DNA of 64,000 bases from Xestospongia bergquistia (taxonomy: Eukaryota; Porifera; Demospongiae; Haplosclerida; Petrosiidae), in assembly GCA_963965975.1 (NCBI GenBank), contig OZ014423.1, positions 2,542,001 through 2,606,000 of the forward strand, given 5' to 3'. Positions 40,441 to 51,907 of this stretch are shown piece after piece; position 1 is the stretch's first letter, and each line of letters opens with the position of its first letter. The translations under genes and the position numbers were made by a program. The notes under the pieces were generated by a model. The model saw only the letters and a list, made by a program, of their open reading frames with translations, was not told where the DNA came from and did no database searches.

Positions 40441-42672
40441 ATGAACGGAGAACAAGACATTCTGATAGCTTGCAACGTAGGAGATCTATTTTGGTTGAAA
40501 AGATCTTTATCTGGAAGAGAGAAATTAATAAATAAAATTGTCGATAACGAGGTAAATGGTTCTGAGAAGGATAATCATGTTGAATCGTTTTGTGATAGGG
40601 TCTGACACCACTTCATGTAGCAGCTCGTCAAAAAAACCTCCAAGTTCTAGACTACCTCATTGCACATTGTAAAGGACTTGATGTCAATATATCAACATAT
40701 AATACTGGAGAGTGTCCATTACATTTAGCATTATGTAATGTAGAAGGGAGATCAATAGAGAGTGTCTCAGAATGTGTTCAATTACTATTACAGAATGGAG
40801 CTCATTGTAATAAGTATGTTTGTTATATCTCTTTGACATCGAATTGATTCCATTAACAGGCAAAATTCTAAAGGACAGAGCTCACTTCATTTAGCAGCTC
40901 AAATTGGTTATACTCCTATTGTTAAAACACTATTATCTTATGGAGCTGATATCACTATTATAGTAAGTGTAAACAGTTTGACATGGTGCTAAAAAATAAT
41001 TATGTAACAAAGGCAAACAATTTTCAATTGGTGACTACATAAATATAGAGTCTTAAGATGTTTGTTCATTTCTCTGTAGGACCAAATGAAAAAAACACCA
41101 TATGATGTAGCCTGTCTCCATGGTAATCATGAATGTGCTCGCCTCCTTCGAGCTCTCAACTGGGCTAAAAATAAAGATCATACCTCACAGAGCCAATTAC
41201 AACAAGAGAGAGCAAGACAGAACCAAAAAATACTTTATAAAACAATACAGACTAAACTAAGACAAGAAAAAGCTCAAGAAGCTTATGATGAGTGGCTATA
41301 TCAGAATCACTTCTCCCCTCCACCCTGTCTCCACAAGTCAGCTCAAACTAACTCATCATGTCAAACATGTTCTAGAAGTCGTGTCAGTTCCAGAACTACA
41401 TTGACCAGTCAAACCAATTTATCCAGAGGTCATGATGACAATCCCAAAATAGCTAAGATTCAAATTTCATTAGCTCAAGCTCAGCATAACATAGAGTCTG
41501 TTGGTAAACCTCACAAATTATATCCATACAATAATTATCCACCCACTCATTATCGCCAGCATTCACCTCAGAAAAGTCACATAACTTCGAAGAGACGTCC
41601 TAGCAGTTCTATGTCAAGTCGGAGGTCACATAAACGTTCCTTTTCTCAAGTTAGTGTGAAAAGTGCTCCAACCCCACGAACAACTATCACACCTGATCTC
41701 AAATTATCTCAAAATTTGCAGATTTCCAAATTCAGGTCACCACTGATCAATATACCTCACATAGCATCAAACAATGAGATTTATGATCCAACTGTTAATG
41801 ATAGTCATATTCAGCCAGTTCAGACTGAAAGTCCTATGAATATTGTTAATAAGTTAAATGGTGAAGATAGTTGCAATGGCGATATTAAAAATGACACGGA
41901 GGATGTTGTTAACCATGACAACATTGAGGCACAAGAGTTGGAGGACGAAGGTAGTACAAGTTCCATTGATGGTCTGACATTTCATGAAGTTGGTCCTGAA
42001 AATGACCTTCGATCTTTAGTTAGTCCTACCTCAGCTATGTCCCCTGTGTTTACTCCAGTTGATTTATTACAAGTACTAGGCTTGACTACTAATACTAATC
42101 CAAAGAAACAATTCCATCATTCCTTTTCTAATTCTCGTATGCCAAAGCGACAGTTCAGTTTGGGATCCATCCCAGAGGGGGAAATTGTCACTAATTATGT
42201 TGATAATGATTCACAAGTTTTTGATGAGGAATTCCTTTATAATTTGATGCCATTTGCATTTCAAGATCAATTCCAGGGAGTGAAAGAACAGAGAGATGAT
42301 CAGCCCCTCCCACGTGCTAGTGCAATTACTAGTCAGAAACAAAAACCAACTTCACTCTTCCCTTTACCTACCACATCCATTCCTACTAACCACAATCACC
42401 ATGACACACCCACTGGCACTTTAAATGTAGTGACGGTTGCATGGGATTCTGAAGGTATTCACCAGAATGTAATACATCAACAGTTATCACCACGATCTAA
42501 AGGAGCATTGACTACACCCACAACTGGTGTTACATCACAGTCACCCACCAAACAATCACCATCAACAAAGTCAAAATCCATTCCCATATGGGTCAAGTCA
42601 TCAACTCCACCTTTAGCCACACCTGTGAAAACATCAATATTTGAATTTGGTGGCAAATTGAGATACACATAA
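40441..42672 (+). CDS. Ankyrin-repeat protein with long disordered C-terminus
   Basis: Four exons (40441-40551, 40599-40813, 40860-40962, 41080-42672) join in frame to 673 residues. Residues about 5-140 are ankyrin repeats: GLTPLHVAARQKNLQVLDYL, GECPLHLALCNVEG, GQSSLHLAAQIGYTPIVKTLL and KTPYDVACLHGNHECARLL. A basic helix follows (TKLRQEKAQEAYDEWLYQN), resembling the AYEEWL-type helices of some ciliary or microtubule coiled-coil proteins. The last 450 residues are Ser/Thr/Pro-rich without a known domain, but with hydrophobic islands (FDEEFLYNLMPFAFQDQF). No orthologue is recognised; a scaffold role is the most one can say. The stop is 115 bp from the convergent gene's stop; AATAAA lies at 42741. 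Confidence 0.85.
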
Positions 42673-42787
42673 GTGATGTCATAAATTAATTTAGTTCATA
42701 TTTTACATTTGTAATTTATTTATGAATGAATTTTTCAGAAAATAAACACTAAATCTTCAAATATATAATTATAATAAATTTACAACA
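42673..42787. terminator. Shared 3' region of two convergent genes
   Basis: 115 bp between the stops hold a plus-strand AATAAA at 42741-42746 and a minus-strand AATAAA (TTTATT at 42715-42720), so the two transcripts probably overlap at their 3' ends. Confidence 0.6.
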
Positions 42788-44697
42788 TTAGTACAAATTG
42801 TATTTATTTGCAATATAATTAACATAACTAGAAAACAAGCCTTCATCAAAATTTGATCTATCATCTTGAATTACAATTCTAATATCTTTAAGACTCCAAT
42901 CATATTCAGAAGCTCCATCCCTTAAATTCTGTTGTTCACATTCTAGCATCAATTTCTTTGCAGACTCAATTACAGATGGCACTACATAAATTGATTTCAT
43001 ATTCTGTCCACTTCCTGAACTTTCAGCTGGTATAGCAATGTGCTTTGCACGGAGTTTACATGCTTCTTGTAAAGCTCTGTTTATAGACAAGGCTAATAAA
43101 TCAAAATGTTCCTTCTCAAAATAGCCATGAGCTGTGCTGACAGCATAACTAGGAATATAAATAATTTTCTTTGATTTGTATTTACCTTGAGCACCAGCTA
43201 TTACAATTTGACCTGGCTCAAAAGATTGCAACTCTGTTGTATCATCTGATTTGGAAGAATCATGAAGAGGTAATGCTTTTAAGATTGATGAAAATAGACT
43301 AACGTTACTTGTAACACTCTCCTTTTCCATGGGAACTACAACAGCATCAACTATTTCATCTGTTATTGATCCGATCTTTAAGGTAAGTAGGCATTGAAAA
43401 TTGCCAGGGAACTTTAGTTCTTGAATTCTTTCTGCTAATTTGTCAGAAATGGTTTTCTTAGCAAGTTGAAATTGGGAGGCATTAGTTGATATTAATTCTA
43501 TACTACTGTCTGGCTCACAGCATGCCACCACATAGCAGGCACTGAAGTTTTTATTGCATAAATTTATTAAGGACTGTATAGCTTGTTCTGGGTAATGTGG
43601 ACGAACTTCAAACTTCTCCTTTTGAAGATGAGGTAAGAGATTTTGATACTCAGCTAGAAATTGTTGTGTCCGAGCTTCCATTTCTTCCTTTGAATTTCCA
43701 CTAATCTTGACAAATTGATCAGATGGGTAATAGCTAACTCCTGGTATGTTACCTCTAGAAAGTTTTGGCATAATTCGAAGAACGCTGGGACTGAATACTG
43801 GTATAGTTGTGGAAAACGGTTCCTTAATTCTACGAAGATCACAAACTTCTTTCTTTAAGTCTGCAATCTCTTTCTCTTGTTCTGCTATTTTGTTCTTTAA
43901 CAATTCAATTTCTGTTTTATATTGAAGGTTTAACTCCTCCCACATTCTCTCCATCCTCTCTTGAAGATTTTGGAATTGAACTTCCATTGGTAATTTAAGA
44001 CATGCTTTTTCTTCGTGTTCCTTCATAATCCCTCTTGTCATCTTTTGACCACACCCATGACGACAATATACCTCCACATAGAGACATTCTCCCTCCTCTT
44101 TAACACTTATATGTCTCTCAAGATGACGTAGTTCACCGGTCCAGTCACACCCACAAGTTATTAGAGGACAATTAACTTGTAGATCAAAAATAAGCCTTTC
44201 TAATTCTTTATCTTAAAGAGTAATAAAACCTTCTTTACGACATTTGGGACAGGGTCGTCCTTTCTCTTGAATCTAAAAGCAAAACAATTATTAATCGCAT
44301 CTACACAATTTAGCAATTTTAAATGTTCAGATTAATGAGCAATATGGATGAGTTTCCTTATAGTATAAATTGTATAGGTTAAATGACACATATGTCAATT
44401 TAACACATATTAATATAGCAATCTATCCAAATCATATAGTACTATGACAAAGTAAAAATTTATTATGAAAATTATTAGACACAATTAATAGTAGATGTAA
44501 GGTACTTCAAATATAATATAATTATATAATAGACTTACTTCTTTAATGCAACTATGACATATTTTAACTCCACAACAAGAGACGAGATGAGGTGCTCTAA
44601 GTGTTAACAGACAAATTGGACATTCCAATGTTTTTGGTGGTGGTGTCACGAATGGACAGTCATAACCACCTATTGGAAGAGGAGAACAGGAGTCCAT
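42788..44697 (-). pseudogene. RING/TRAF-zf/coiled-coil/macro gene with in-frame stop
   Basis: Exon 1 (44697-44539) encodes the first part of a RING finger (CPICLLTLR, SCCGVKICHSC). Exon 2 (44272-42788) continues CPKCRKEGFITL and then has TAA at 44215-44213, where the sister gene at 44745 has Leu (TTG). Beyond the stop the frame stays open for 475 codons: TRAF-type zinc fingers, a coiled coil (QEKEIADLKKEVCDLR), a middle region and a degenerate macro-like domain (LTLKIGSITDEIVDAVVVP, KHIAIPAESSGSG) that lacks the asparagine and glycine loops. It may be a young pseudogene, an allele with a null mutation, or a gene that now starts at the ATG at 44077 and makes a RING-less protein of 429 residues. 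Sequence quality at the stop cannot be judged here. Confidence 0.75.
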
Positions 44698-44744
44698 TTT
44701 AGAGGCGTGACTGACGGATGTAATATTACCTAATTACAAGTTTT
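44698..44744. promoter_or_regulatory. 47-bp head-to-head gap between two RING-macro genes
   Basis: Only 47 bp lie between the ATGs of the two divergent sister genes. Both 5' UTRs and any core promoter must overlap here or within the coding exons. There is no TATA box; a 10-bp palindrome GTAATATTAC is present. Confidence 0.55.
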
Positions 44745-46418
44745 ATGGCTACGTCTCAACAGCAAGCAGTTCTTGAAGATACCTGTTCTTCTCTACCTTT
44801 AGGCGGTTTTGACTGTTTGTTTGTCGAAACTCCCCCTAAACTCTGGGAATGTCCAATCTGTCTGTTAACACTTAGATCACCTCATCTCCTCTCTTGTTGT
44901 GGAGTTAAAATATGTCAAAGTTGCATTCAAGGGGTAAGTCAGTTACAAATAAAGAAGTAATTGAATGTATCAAAGTAATTTGAAGTAATTGTTTTTCATT
45001 TTTAGATCGAAGAGAAAGGACGACCCTGTCCCAAATGTCGTAAAGAAGGTTTTATTACTCTTTTGGATAAAGAATTAGAAAGACTTATTTTTGATCTACA
45101 AGTTAATTGTCCTCTAATGACTTGTGGGTGTGATTGGACTGGTGAACTACGTCATCTTGAGAAACATCTAAGTGCTACAGAGGAGGGAGAATGTCTCTAT
45201 GTGGAGGTATATTGTCGTCATGGGTGTGGTCAAAAGATGACAAGGGGGATTATGAAGGAACACGAAGAAAAAGCATGTCTTAAATTACCAATGGAAGTTC
45301 AATTCCAAAATCTTCAAGAGAGGATGGAGAGAATGTGGGTGGAGCTACATCAAGAACACCAAAAAGAAATCGAATCATTAAAAAATAAGATTACAGAACA
45401 AGAGAAAGAGATTACCATCTTGAAAGATAAATTACATGCCAGCCAACCACAGGGTGAAAAGGTATGTATAACATATGATTCTCTCAAAGTTAGTGCATTA
45501 CAACTCATGCCAAAGTTACCAGGAGGTAATATTCCTGGTGTACATTATCATGCTACTAGAGGACGTGTTGAAATATATGGATGTTGTGAAAATGAAGTAC
45601 ATGCTCGTGGGTTTCGGTTTCAACTCGAATACCAGAAAGTCATCTTTGCTTACCAAGTCAAAGTCATTGATCTTATGCCACATAGTGATGATAAAGAACT
45701 TGCGTCTTTACTTAGCGAATTCAATCAGAAGTATGAATCAACTTATTTATTCAAAGTTAACAATAATGAAAAAGTGTGTATTAAAGTAATATCAATCGTC
45801 GCATCGCAATTTAATGAAGTTATAAAATCAATTCAGTTGAAGTTGACTGAGTTACAAGTTTGTAAAATGAAACTAAGTCCAAATTGCAAGCTAACACTGA
45901 AAATAGGTGATATTACTAAAGAAGATGTTGATGTAATACTCAGTTCAGCAAATATGCAGCTGCTTCATGATAACCATGGTGTGGCTGGAGCATTAAATAG
46001 AGCTAGCAATGGTGAGCTTCAGAAACTTGCTGAGAAGTATATAGCACAATACGGTCGTCTAGAGGTAGGAGACATTGCTGTTACAACAAGTGGTGGAGGG
46101 AATTTAAAATGTAAATACATTATTCATGTAGTCCCTCCCAGAAGCAGTGTGACTAATAGCAGTGATGCAGGTGATGTGCTCACAAGGAGTATCACAAAGG
46201 CTTTTGTCGAGGCTGAAAAGTGCAAAGCAGCCTCGATTGCTATTCCAGCTATTGGAGCAGGCTCTGTTTTATTTAAAACTGATACTGTTGCATCTGGGAT
46301 CATGAAAGCAGTTTCAACATTTGAGTATAATATTCTGAAAGATATTCGTATTGTTGTTTTTAACTCCCCTATATATACTACTTTTGCCAAACATTTCACT
46401 ACCACATCTAACATGTAG
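44745..46418 (+). CDS. RING/TRAF-zf/coiled-coil/macro-domain protein (predicted ADP-ribose-reading E3 ligase)
   Basis: Exons 44745-44933 and 45006-46418 join in frame to 533 residues. A RING finger lies at residues about 36-75 (CPICLLTLR...SCCGVKICQSC...CPKC). TRAF-type zinc fingers follow at about 95-150 (CPLMTCGCDW, YCRHGCGQKM), then a coiled coil to about 200, an unassigned middle region, and a C-terminal macro domain (LTLKIGDITKEDVDVILSSA, HGVAGALNRAS, IAIPAIGAGSVLF). The phosphate-binding loops GVAG and GAG are kept, so ADP-ribose binding is plausible; the usual NAAN motif is changed to SSAN. RING plus TRAF zinc fingers predict ubiquitin ligase activity in the cytosol. The first 200 residues are nearly identical to the divergent minus-strand sister, the rest is not. 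Confidence 0.88.
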
Positions 46419-46690
46419 TTCAACTATTATTAATCATTTTTGGTTTTTATTACAATTAATAAGTAAATATTATTGTCAAACAACAGGCCATGCATAAGAG
46501 TTTCAAAAAGGAAGCAATTGAATAACAATACACTCAAGGACAAATAATGTCATCAAATAATACATGTGATAATTAATGAATATCTATTGTTTATGCATTA
46601 CTGCTTGTTTATTTGTATGTATTACTTTAATGAGCTTGAAAGAGAAGATTCCTCATCAAGTGAACAGTGTCTGTGTAGACATACATATCA

Positions 46691-46858
46691 TAAATAACTA
46701 ACAAGGAATGTTTTCAATGTATCTGCAAATATGACATAGCTAGTCTCACTCTTCACAATACAAATGCATTTGAGCCTGGATGTAGTAAATTTGTAATTCA
46801 ATATAGCTTCTACCATTACATTAGCAGGTATGGTAGTTTTCATTATGTAAATACTATT
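46691..46858 (-). pseudogene. Inverted C-terminal fragment of a RING-macro gene
   Basis: On the minus strand the frame reads IMKTTIPANVMVEAIL, then YKFTTSRLKCICIV and SYVIFAD, matching the last 55 or so residues of the genes at 47297, 52592 and 57887. It is closest to the third one (MNTTIAADVMLEAIL). No start, RING or zinc finger remains. It is a relic of a copy in the opposite orientation. Confidence 0.82.
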
Positions 46859-47100
46859 ATATTCTTGTGCAAATAAATAATAAGTTAAGTTAATTTTGGT
46901 TATAGAAGTTTCAAGGAGCAAAATTATTTCATTCAAAATGAAAGTAAACACAATATTGTAATTGATTGTTATAGTCCTATGGAATTGACTGTTTATCAAA
47001 ATTTGTTTGAACAAGTAATGAATATTTTATTCTTAGACAAAGTAAGATTCTATAAACAGTTAATTTCACAGTACTTAGTAATCAAACAGTATTGTTTACT
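46840..47100. repeat. Dispersed block shared with 49580-49805 and 54875-55100
   Basis: Same-strand similarity over about 230 bp, including AACACAATATTGTAATTGAT, TATTTTATTCTTAGACAAAG and AGTAATCAAACAGTAT, with substitutions and small indels. Non-coding. It shows that the flank of the array was duplicated before the 5,295-bp units formed. Confidence 0.75.
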
Positions 47101-47217
47101 GTATCAACCGCAAGCCGCAAGGCCGATAGCATAGACTACGTAAGGTTACGTATCTATGCCGCGCCGATAGTCACAGCTCAATGCACAGTCACGGCCGCTC
47201 TTTTAATGAAGATCAAG

Positions 47218-47264
47218 GCGTAGCCAGCCCCTCCCTTAATTAAACGGGAGGGGCTGGCTTACGC
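47218..47264. repeat. GC-rich inverted repeat 33 bp upstream of RING-macro copy 1
   Basis: The arms GCGTAGCCAGCCCCTCCC (47218-47235) and its complement with one extra T (47246-47264) flank a 10-base loop. This strong hairpin sits between the GC-rich promoter stretch and the ATG. It could be a small foldback or MITE-type element, or a regulatory stem in the 5' UTR. Confidence 0.8.
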
Positions 47265-47296
47265 AATTCTTAAATAAACCGTTAACGACCTGGAGA

Positions 47297-48481
47297 ATGG
47301 CATCTGCTCCTTTCAGTCCTTTGCCTCGTAATTTTGTTGATCCTCCTCCTTCTCATTTTGAATGTCCTGTCTGTCTTCATACTTTAATTGAACCACATAT
47401 TCTCTCATGTTGTGGAGTCAAGATCTGTTACTCTTGTCTTACCAAGGTTCAAGAGACAACAAAAGCATGTCCACTGTGCCGTGAACTTGAGTTTACAAAC
47501 ATGTTGGAGAAACAACTTCATAGAGAGATTTTAAGTTTGAAGGTTTATTGTGTGAATGCAGCATTTGGTTGCAAATGGGTGAGTGAGATACGTGATTTAG
47601 AACAGCATAATAGTGTCTGTGAGTATGCATGCTCAGTTTGTCAATATGGTTGTGGTAAATCATATCCTCATCACTTACTGTCTGAACACGAGGAAACATG
47701 TCAAAATCGTCCTATAGAGACAATACTTAAGGAACTCCAAGAAGAAATAACCCTTCTCAAAACAAAAATAAGTACTCAGCAACAAGAGATTAATGGATTA
47801 AGAGAGAAAGTACAAGTTCTAGAAGATGTTTGCTTTCAGAGTCAAAGTTCTAGTAGTACATTCAGTGACCCTCCAGTGATGATACTTCCTGGTAATCGTA
47901 CGATATCTATCAAAAAAGGTGACATTTCTGAAGAGGATGTGGATGTCATAGTTGTTGGTACTAATAGTAAACTTCAACATGGTGGAGGTATTGCTGCTGT
48001 GTTAGATGCAGCTAGTGACTACAAGTTACAAAAATTCTCAGATGAATATGTCAGAAAACATGGTTTTGTTCCTATTGGTCATACAGCTGTCACAAAAGCT
48101 GGTGGACGTTTAAAGTGTAAAAATATAGTTCAGGCCATTGGTCCAATTGGTAGTGCAAAGTGTGTTCCAAATGATAAGATGTGTTTAGAAATGATTTTCC
48201 AAGCTGTTTCACAGAGCTTAGCAGAAGCTGAAAAGCTGAAGGCAACGTCAATTGCTTTTCCTAACTTTAGTAAGACTATTTTCATGATGAAAACTGCCAT
48301 AGCTGCTGATGTAATGCTGGAAGCTATATTGAGCTACAAATTTACTACATCCAGGCTCAAACACATTTGTATTGTTTTGTATGAAGAACAAGACTATGTC
48401 ATATTTGCAGATAAAATCATCTGTAGAAAAAACTTCACTCATCATTCAGTGGATAAAGAATTTATGCTGAAAACATTGTAA
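47297..48481 (+). CDS. RING/TRAF-zf/coiled-coil/macro protein, tandem copy 1
   Basis: A single exon encodes 394 residues. RING finger at 23-61 (C23, C26, C38/C39, C44, C47, C58, C61), TRAF-type zinc fingers at about 85-135, coiled coil at 137-177, macro domain from about 196 (ISIKKGDISEEDVDVIVVGTN, HGGGIAAVLDAAS, HTAVTKAGGRLKCKNIVQAIGP). The first glycine loop HGGGIAA and the Asn before it are present. The second phosphate loop is changed (AFPNFSKTIF instead of an IPxxGxGxxxF form), so binding may be weakened. It is predicted to be a cytosolic ubiquitin ligase that senses ADP-ribose. It differs from copy 2 at only about nine residues, four of them in the first 31. No intron, unlike the pair at 44.7 kb. 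Confidence 0.88.
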   Translation: MASAPFSPLPRNFVDPPPSHFECPVCLHTLIEPHILSCCGVKICYSCLTKVQETTKACPLCRELEFTNMLEKQLHREILSLKVYCVNAAFGCKWVSEIRDLEQHNSVCEYACSVCQYGCGKSYPHHLLSEHEETCQNRPIETILKELQEEITLLKTKISTQQQEINGLREKVQVLEDVCFQSQSSSSTFSDPPVMILPGNRTISIKKGDISEEDVDVIVVGTNSKLQHGGGIAAVLDAASDYKLQKFSDEYVRKHGFVPIGHTAVTKAGGRLKCKNIVQAIGPIGSAKCVPNDKMCLEMIFQAVSQSLAEAEKLKATSIAFPNFSKTIFMMKTAIAADVMLEAILSYKFTTSRLKHICIVLYEEQDYVIFADKIICRKNFTHHSVDKEFMLKTL

Positions 48482-48840
48482 ATAATAGGATCTTTTAATC
48501 TTGGCTGGTAGATAGTTTTTATGCATAAATATTATATATTATTTAATCTTGACTGGTTAAGGTCATTCAATTGTTCTCCAAACATTTATGTGCATAACCA
48601 GAAAATTTTCATATATATATATATATTATTGATAATGGTGGCTAGTAGCTATATAGGAATAAGTAAATTAAGTCTAATATTCAGACTCAAGATATAATAG
48701 CTGATTAACAATGACCAAGTTATCACTAGTTTAATGTATAAGTTATAATTGACTTAGCCACATTTGGAGGATATAGTGATATTACACGCATGAACATATA
48801 ATTATGTTCATGAGAAAATAGAATAATGTATTACAAGGTA

Positions 48841-49535
48841 AGTTTAATAACAAAATAAAGTTGTTGCAATTCCTCCTCCAAATATGGCTGGTACTACTAC
48901 CAATAATGACATCCCTGCAAATAAACCCATCCAAGAGATACCATGGCCATTATAAAGACAGGATAACAAGAATTATCATAATGATTATATTATAGCAAAA
49001 ATCACTTTGTTGTCTGATGTTTTGTGCATATGAGAAGTCAAAAATAAAAACACCTTTGAGGCAATGTGATGTGTGATATATGTCTACAAGCTTTCATTCA
49101 TGTTCATTTGAATAGGCTACCATTCTATATGCAGTTGTTCTATATTAGTTTATGGTTATACTATTCTGTATCAATGTCATTATAGGATTATGTTTTACTA
49201 TAATTATATTAAAGGCTAAATAGGGATCATGTTTTGGTTCTCAAACTAATTTGCATGTTGTTTTCATACCTTGTGCAACCAGATGCCAATCTTGCTCCAA
49301 ACAATAAAAATACTCCTCCAATGAATGCTGTTGTATAATCAAAACCCATAACACGACCCCATGATCCTGACAAGGTAGCAAAAATAGCTCCACCTAGTAA
49401 TGTTCCACTTGCATAGAAAACCTATATGGAAAATAATCAAATATATATTTTCTTTTGTCCACTAAGTGATTTTAGCAAATCCAATTATTCATACCTGCCA
49501 CTAAGCATCCATTCTATGACAAAACATATTCAATT
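48841..49535 (-). pseudogene. 3' fragment of YeeE/YedE transporter gene, copy A
   Basis: It matches the last three exons of the gene at 59808-62279. Exon 8 is intact (FYASGTLLGG to GARLASGCT). The final exon has lost its acceptor (TTTATAA|TGGCC, where the parent has TTTATAG|TGGCC). Of exon 7 only the end remains, with TGG changed to TAG (MDA-stop-WQ). No 5' exons are present, so it is dead. Confidence 0.88.
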
Positions 49536-50084
49536 TATTTTTTTCAATTCAGACAATTAGCAGTATACTGTTGAATGCATTCTTGTGTAAATAAACAAAT
49601 AAATTAATTAATATAAGGTTATACAGGTTGCATGGAGCAAATTTATTTCATCAACACAATATTGTAATTGATTATTATTGTCCAATGGAAATGACTATTT
49701 ATAAAAATTTAATGTTTGACCAGTATTGATTATTTTATTCTTAGACAAAGTAAGATGCTATAAACAGTTAATTCATAGTACATTAATTAGTAATCAAACA
49801 GTATATATATTGTGTTACTGTCAAATTACATCACCTAATTTGCTATTTACAACCAGCCATTTATAAATGTATATATATTGATTAAATCAACAAATCAGTT
49901 TTTACAATAAATTATTCTAGATTGTAAATGAATCAATATTGATTCATTTTATATTAATTTTAACTTTATATAGAGATAATCAACATTAATGTTATATAGA
50001 GTTAAAATTAATATTTGCTTTCTAAAAGCAACTATTTAAGAAAACAGCCAATTAAAATTTGTGCTGTGTATAGAAATATTCCTA

Positions 50085-50275
50085 TACAGTACATTTATTT
50101 GAATTGAGTGTTTTCTTAAACAGTTGATCATGTTCTTAGATTGAAAGCAATTGTTTACTTGAGATAATAAAGCAACTTCATTCCTACACAGTACATTTAT
50201 TTGTTTTCTTAAACAGTAGTTCCTATGCATGCAGCACATTTATTTTAATTGAGTGTTTTCTTAAGCAGTTTTTTT
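50085..50275. repeat. Degenerate short tandem repeat, about 3 copies
   Basis: Variants of CAGTACATTTATTTGAATTGAG followed by TGTTTTCTTAAACAG recur three times in 190 bp. Non-coding. Present again at 55380-55570 in unit B. Confidence 0.65.
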
Positions 50276-50823
50276 AAAAAGGAAACTTTTTCTTTACTTC
50301 ATAATTAATTTATATATATCATGTTAACTGTAAGTAAACCCAAATACAATCATATACCAAATGAGTTCTCACAAAAAGTTTTGAAGGATCACTGCAAATT
50401 CTGAGGGTACATGATATATTTAGTCAGTGTAGCATTATTATTAATAGTTTCTCAAGCACTGTTAAAAATCAAATGAACTTGGGTAATCAAAGTGTGTGTC
50501 TGTACAAATTGATATAGAAGTGATCAAATAGTGATTTTTTCTTACCTAGATTGTCAGTAGAAAATACAAAACCTCTGGAATTTCTCAAATTTTCAATTAA
50601 ATTGTCTTAATTTAAGTTAATGCATATCGCTTTTGTTTTTTTGTCACTGAAAACCCATAACGTTACTGATAATTATTTATCATTCAATGAAAAGTACAAA
50701 TTACCTTACTGTCCTGACAAGGTCTGAGTATATACATTATGTATAGAATAAAGAGTCATGCATATATTTCACAGCAAATTTTAGCCTCTTAACAACACTG
50801 TGCCTGCCTGACTGTTTATATGC

Positions 50824-51075
50824 ACTGTAAAAACTAAAAATGGATTGGTTGATTTAACCATTATTTAGTTATATAAGTTGCAATTGCAATCTTATTTTGT
50901 TGAAAAAGTAATCATGATACTGTTTTCATTACTAATGTACTACTGCTTATTTTATAACTACATATAACCATTAATTTCATAATATATTAGTAGTCAAAAT
51001 AGTGTTATGTTTACTTTTTGCATATGCATCCTGTATAACCATGTATTAGTTAAATCAACCAATCAATTTTTACAG

Positions 51076-51076
<1 letters not shown>
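50824..51076. mobile_element. MITE-like element with inverted ends, copy A
   Basis: The left end ACTGTAAAAA...ATTGGTTGATTTAAC and the right end GTTAAATCAACCAAT...TTTTTACAGT are inverted repeats of about 30 bp around some 250 bp of non-coding AT-rich sequence. A related single end lies near 49885. It contains no transposase and is followed by a (TA)n run (51077-51105), which may be its expanded TA target site. This looks like a non-autonomous DNA transposon. Confidence 0.6.
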
Positions 51077-51109
<33 letters not shown>

Positions 51110-51907
51110 AGGTATTTCTTAATTGGTCTTTGTGTTCTACCCAAGTTCCATTGTCCTTAAAAGTAACACAATTGCAAAGTTTAAAATTTAGGACTACTCA
51201 CAGATGATCTAAACCATAGTTAAAATAATTATTTTGAGCGAAGCAAAATTTTTTACTCGTAGAACAATACAGCAAATAGTGTTGGTGATTGTGATGATGG
51301 TGGTAGTGCCAAACATTAAAAATTTCTTTTTACCTTAATAACAAGATGCATCAAGTTATGTTAAGTTCAAACAAAACACTGACTTAGTAAAGTCTCTTTG
51401 ATCAAACAAGCTGTTTTCTTAATAATGACACTGTACTTTGTTTCTAAAATATCTGTCAACTTGAGTAAGCTTAAATGAAGACAAATAGCACATACACTTG
51501 GTTGGTGGTGATTGTTACATGATCAAAGTTGAGAGGACTATGTATAGTCTAGATCTCACATAGTCATCATAGTTTCATCACTTGTGAAAAGAAGAAGGTT
51601 TAGATACAAATTACTATAATTCATTAGATTGACTAAACTACACTTAACACTAGGATGATTTATGGCCATTTTGTCTAATCCCAATTTGTCTAACATAATG
51701 TACTGTTCTCCCATTTCAGCTAAAATTGAAATAATCCAGATTTCAAAGAGTTTTTAAATTAATACAAAATACAATAACTCAGTGGCTGTATGTCCTAAAA
51801 TGTTCAGGTAATGTATAGTCTCCTGCTTTCTATTTTCTTTTGTAGTTGAAGGTATGTTCTCAATTTTCGATACTTTCTCTTTCTTCTTTTTGGAAGCCCT
51901 CAAGCAG

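Larger units (their letters stand above)
46419..47296. other. Intergenic with relics and a GC-rich promoter
   Basis: It holds an inverted fragment of a macro gene (46691-46858), a block homologous to 49580-49805, and, at 47110-47220, an unusually GC- and CpG-rich stretch (CCGCAAGCCGCAAGGCCG, GCCGCGCCGATAG) just upstream of the hairpin and the next gene. The stretch is probably a promoter. Confidence 0.55.

Noticed and set aside
50036-50239. 67-residue minus-strand ORF in unit A and its twin in unit B
   Set aside because: It is made by short degenerate tandem repeats; no similarity or splice context.
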